Source of the DNA: Arenibacterium halophilum
Lineage (GTDB): Bacteria; Pseudomonadota; Alphaproteobacteria; Rhodobacterales; Rhodobacteraceae
Direction of reading: 5' to 3'
NCBI RefSeq assembly: GCF_005938225.1
Contig: NZ_VCPC01000002.1
Span: 62,001 to 126,000 of the forward strand
DNA length: 64,000 nucleotides
Below are positions 61,893 to 64,000 of the stretch, piece by piece (the first letter of the stretch is position 1; the number at the start of each line of letters is the position of its first letter). A program made the position numbers and the translations under genes. The notes under the pieces are model-generated. The model saw only the letters and a list, made by a program, of their open reading frames with translations, did no database searches and was not told the DNA's origin.

Positions 61893-62651
61893 ATGACAGG
61901 ATTGATGGAGGGCCGCGTCGCGGTCATCACCGGGGCAGGGCGCGACACTGGCATCGGATTTGCCACCGCGCGGCTGTTCATCGAACACGGCGGCCGGGCG
62001 GTGCTGTGCGATCTGCCGTCGGAATCGCCCAAGGACCGTGCCGCCACGTTGGGCGACAATGCCATAGGGGCCGAGTGCGACGTGACCGATGCCGCGTCCT
62101 GCGCGGCGGCGGTGCAGGCGGCGATGACGGCCTGGGGCCGCGTCGATTGCGTGGTGAACAACGCCGGGCTGACCCAGCGCCGCAAGGTGGCCGAGGTGAC
62201 GCCCGAGGATTACGACCTTGTCACCAACGTGGTGCTGCGCGGCACCCTGCTGATGACTCAGGCGGCGCTGCCGCATCTGTCGCGCGATGGGTCCGGTTCC
62301 ATCGTCAACGTGTCGTCCCTGTCGGCGTTGCAGGGTGGCGGCATCTTTGGCGGGCCGCACTACTGCGCGGCCAAGGCCGGGGTGTTGGGGCTGACGCGCG
62401 CCATGGCCAAGGAATTCGGCCCCGACGGCATTCGCGCCAATGCCATCGCGCCGGGGCTGATCATGACCGATTTCTCGCGCCGGGGCCCCTCGGCCGATCC
62501 GGGCAAGATCGAGGCCGCCAAGTCCTATCCGCTGGGCCGTCCCGGCGCGCCCGAGGATATTGCCAATGCCGCGCTTTACCTCGCCTCGGACCTGGCAAGC
62601 TATGTCACCGGGGTCACGCTCAGCGTGAACGGCGGATCCTTCATCGCCTGA
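61893..62651 (+). CDS. SDR family oxidoreductase (FabG/acetoin-reductase type)
   Basis: 252 residues: TGAGRDTGIGFATA cofactor loop, NNAG, catalytic Ser in VSSLSA, YCAAK, and IAPGLIMTDF. GGAGAGGG precedes the ATG. Placed between LysR and a VOC gene and upstream of an AcoC-like gene, so a hydroxy-ketone or diol dehydrogenase is plausible, but not proven. Confidence 0.82.
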   Translation: MTGLMEGRVAVITGAGRDTGIGFATARLFIEHGGRAVLCDLPSESPKDRAATLGDNAIGAECDVTDAASCAAAVQAAMTAWGRVDCVVNNAGLTQRRKVAEVTPEDYDLVTNVVLRGTLLMTQAALPHLSRDGSGSIVNVSSLSALQGGGIFGGPHYCAAKAGVLGLTRAMAKEFGPDGIRANAIAPGLIMTDFSRRGPSADPGKIEAAKSYPLGRPGAPEDIANAALYLASDLASYVTGVTLSVNGGSFIA

Positions 62652-62685
62652 GCGCGGCGCGTTTCGCGCATGAAACAGCCTCATG

Positions 62686-62713
62686 CCGCAAATGAGCGAG
62701 CCATCATTTGCGG
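62686..62713. promoter_or_regulatory. Inverted repeat upstream of the VOC gene
   Basis: CCGCAAATG (62686-62694) / CATTTGCGG (62705-62713), perfect, 10-base spacer, in the 124-base gap after the SDR. It could be an operator for the VOC-acoC unit or a terminator-type hairpin. Confidence 0.45.
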
Positions 62714-62775
62714 TGTGACCCCGCTCTCCGGCATCACTGTTTCAGATTGAAAAGAAACGAAAAAGGAGCGCGCGG

Positions 62776-63297
62776 ATGAGCCGGATTTTCGGCCCGGTGC
62801 GGCAGCTGGGCTATGTTGTCCACGATATCGAGGCCGCGATGGCCCATTGGACGGGCACGCTGGGCATCGGGCCCTTCTACCTGTTCCGGGATGTGCGGAT
62901 CGAGGATTTCGAATACCGCGGCACGCCGCAGCCGGTGCAGCTGAAGATCGCGATGGCCAACGACGGCGACATGCAGGTCGAACTGATCGAACAGATCAAC
63001 GATGTGCCCTCGGGCTACCTCGATCATCTGCACGACCATGGGCAGGTGCTGCACCATACCTCTGCCTGGACCACGGATTTCGATGCCGCGATGGCGCGCA
63101 TCCTGAAGGCGGGGCACCGGGTGCTGCAATCGGGGCGGATCGGCGACAACCGGCTGGCCTATTTCGAAACGCAAGGCGCCTATGGCTCCACCACGATGGA
63201 GCTTTACGACGTGTCGGGCCGCGCCACGCGGCTGAACGACAAGCTGCGGCAGGCCGCCCGCGACTGGGACGGCAGCGACCCGGTCATCCGGTTTTAG
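62776..63297 (+). CDS. VOC family protein (methylmalonyl-CoA-epimerase-like glyoxalase fold)
   Basis: 173 residues. VRQLGYVVHDIEAAMAHWTG at the start, HHTSAWTTDFDAAM (His) in the second half and TTMELYDVSGRATRL (Glu). Two beta-alpha-beta3 half-units form one metal site. AAAGGAG precedes the ATG. It lies 15 bases before the AcoC-like gene, so both are likely in one message. Confidence 0.8.
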   Translation: MSRIFGPVRQLGYVVHDIEAAMAHWTGTLGIGPFYLFRDVRIEDFEYRGTPQPVQLKIAMANDGDMQVELIEQINDVPSGYLDHLHDHGQVLHHTSAWTTDFDAAMARILKAGHRVLQSGRIGDNRLAYFETQGAYGSTTMELYDVSGRATRLNDKLRQAARDWDGSDPVIRF

Positions 63298-63312
63298 ACA
63301 CAGGAGAGAACG

Positions 63313-64000
63313 ATGGCCATCAAGGCGATCCGCATGCCCAAATGGGGTCTTGCGATGGAAGAAGGCACGATCATCGACTGGCTGATTGCCGAAGGCGATG
63401 CCGTGGCCGAGGGCGACGAGATCCTCGAGATTGAAACCACCAAGATCACCAATGTGCTCGAGGCGACGAACGCCGGCCAGCTGGCCCGCATCGTCGCCCG
63501 GACGGGCGAGGTGATGCCCGTGGGCGCGATCATCGGCGTGCTGACCGAGGGCGAGGTGAGCGAGGGAGAGGTCGATGCCTTCCTGGCCGACAGCCCGGCG
63601 GTCGAAGTCGCCGCCGAGGACGACGAAGACGACACCGCACTGGCGTTGCAAACCGTCACCGTGAACGGGCGACGCATGAACGTGGCGCAGGCCGGGTCCG
63701 GGCGCGCGGTGGTTCTGCTGCATGGGTTTTCGGGCGATCACGGCAACTGGCTGTTCGCCATCGAGGATCTGAAAGGCGCGGCGCGGGTGATCGCGCCCGA
63801 TCTGCCGGGGCATGGCGCCTCGGAAAAGGATGTGGGCGACGGCTCGCTTGCCACCCTGGCCGATACGGTCGCCGCGATGCTGACCGGGATGGAGGTGTCG
63901 GACGCCATTGTCGTGGGGCATTCGCTGGGCGCGGCGGTTGCGATGCGGCTGGCGCTGGATCACCCCGCGCTGGTCGGGCAACTGGCGCTGGTCTGCCCGG
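63313..64000 (+). CDS. acoC: Acetoin dehydrogenase E2-like protein: lipoyl domain plus alpha/beta hydrolase (3' partial)
   Basis: At least 229 residues, open to the window end. Residues 1-80 are a lipoyl domain (MAIKAIRMPKWGLAMEEGTI; lipoylated Lys in EIETTKITN). After an acidic linker (EVAAEDDEDDTALALQ) an alpha/beta-hydrolase-like domain follows (VVLLHGFSGDHGNW, nucleophile elbow VGHSLGAA near residue 200). This build, without an E3-binding domain, is that of AcoC-type acyltransferases of acetoin cleavage complexes. GGAGAG precedes the ATG. The E1 partners would be expected just outside the window. Confidence 0.85.
   Translation, partial: MAIKAIRMPKWGLAMEEGTIIDWLIAEGDAVAEGDEILEIETTKITNVLEATNAGQLARIVARTGEVMPVGAIIGVLTEGEVSEGEVDAFLADSPAVEVAAEDDEDDTALALQTVTVNGRRMNVAQAGSGRAVVLLHGFSGDHGNWLFAIEDLKGAARVIAPDLPGHGASEKDVGDGSLATLADTVAAMLTGMEVSDAIVVGHSLGAAVAMRLALDHPALVGQLALVCP

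Noticed and set aside
1-64000. CRISPR arrays and rRNA genes
   Set aside because: No regularly spaced short repeats with unique spacers and no rRNA-like sequence were seen.

Overview
The window looks like chromosome of an alphaproteobacterium of the Rhodobacteraceae/Roseobacteraceae type. The evidence is high GC with strong codon bias, HisZ plus short-form HisG, adenosylcobalamin-dependent ribonucleotide reductase, two-subunit PntAB, a biliverdin bacteriophytochrome with its heme oxygenase, TRAP transporters, paired dimethylglycine-dehydrogenase-like flavoproteins and an ectABC-ask operon. The genus cannot be fixed from the sequence alone.

Layout. 1-14.0 kb is housekeeping and catabolic chromosome: end of a DenD-like dehydrogenase, slyX, hisS-hisZ-hisG, kynA/kynU (tryptophan to anthranilate), an SDR, pntAB, a DUF1489 gene and nrdJ. 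The NrdJ here carries an XRE-like helix-turn-helix segment in its linker. 14.0-17.0 kb is a patched accessory zone: a frameshifted IS21 relic and a P1B-type metal ATPase. 17.0-30.25 kb is a ~13 kb integrative element at tRNA-Thr(CGT). It has a tyrosine integrase, an AlpA-like regulator/excisionase, a small C-protein-like regulator with its own GACT-N3-AGTC boxes, unknown cargo, and a tightly overlapping operon phd - orf41 - hsdR - hsdS - prrC-like - hsdM. Its left junction is unusual: the 5' half of the tRNA gene sits 136 bp before a complete copy, the 3' half sits at the right end, and a decayed third unit lies one further period upstream.

30.6-33.8 kb holds bphP and bphO. 34.0-48.0 kb is a methylated-amine type cluster: two DeoR regulators, two FAD/GcvT demethylase-like oxidoreductases, two choline-kinase-like phosphotransferases, an inositol-phosphatase-like enzyme, a glycine-betaine-type ABC importer with a double-length fused permease, and a VOC protein. 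An AACAAAAA motif recurs in two of its promoters. 48.1-52.5 kb is ectoine synthesis (ectR-type MarR, ectA, ectB, ectC, ask) without ectD in the window. 52.6-64 kb is a carboxylate/carbonyl catabolic region: acyl-CoA ligase, TRAP importer, MBL-fold hydrolase, SDRs, a LacI regulator with matching CAAACGTTTTT sites, a carboxymuconolactone-decarboxylase-family protein, LysR, VOC, and the start of an AcoC-like lipoyl/hydrolase protein that runs off the window.

The most interesting system is the tRNA-Thr island: an element that appears to split its target tRNA in the anticodon loop, carries a whole replacement copy, and encodes a PrrC-type anticodon nuclease nested in a type I restriction operon. 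Second is the duplicated kinase/demethylase/ABC cluster, whose substrate and chemistry are not obvious from known pathways.
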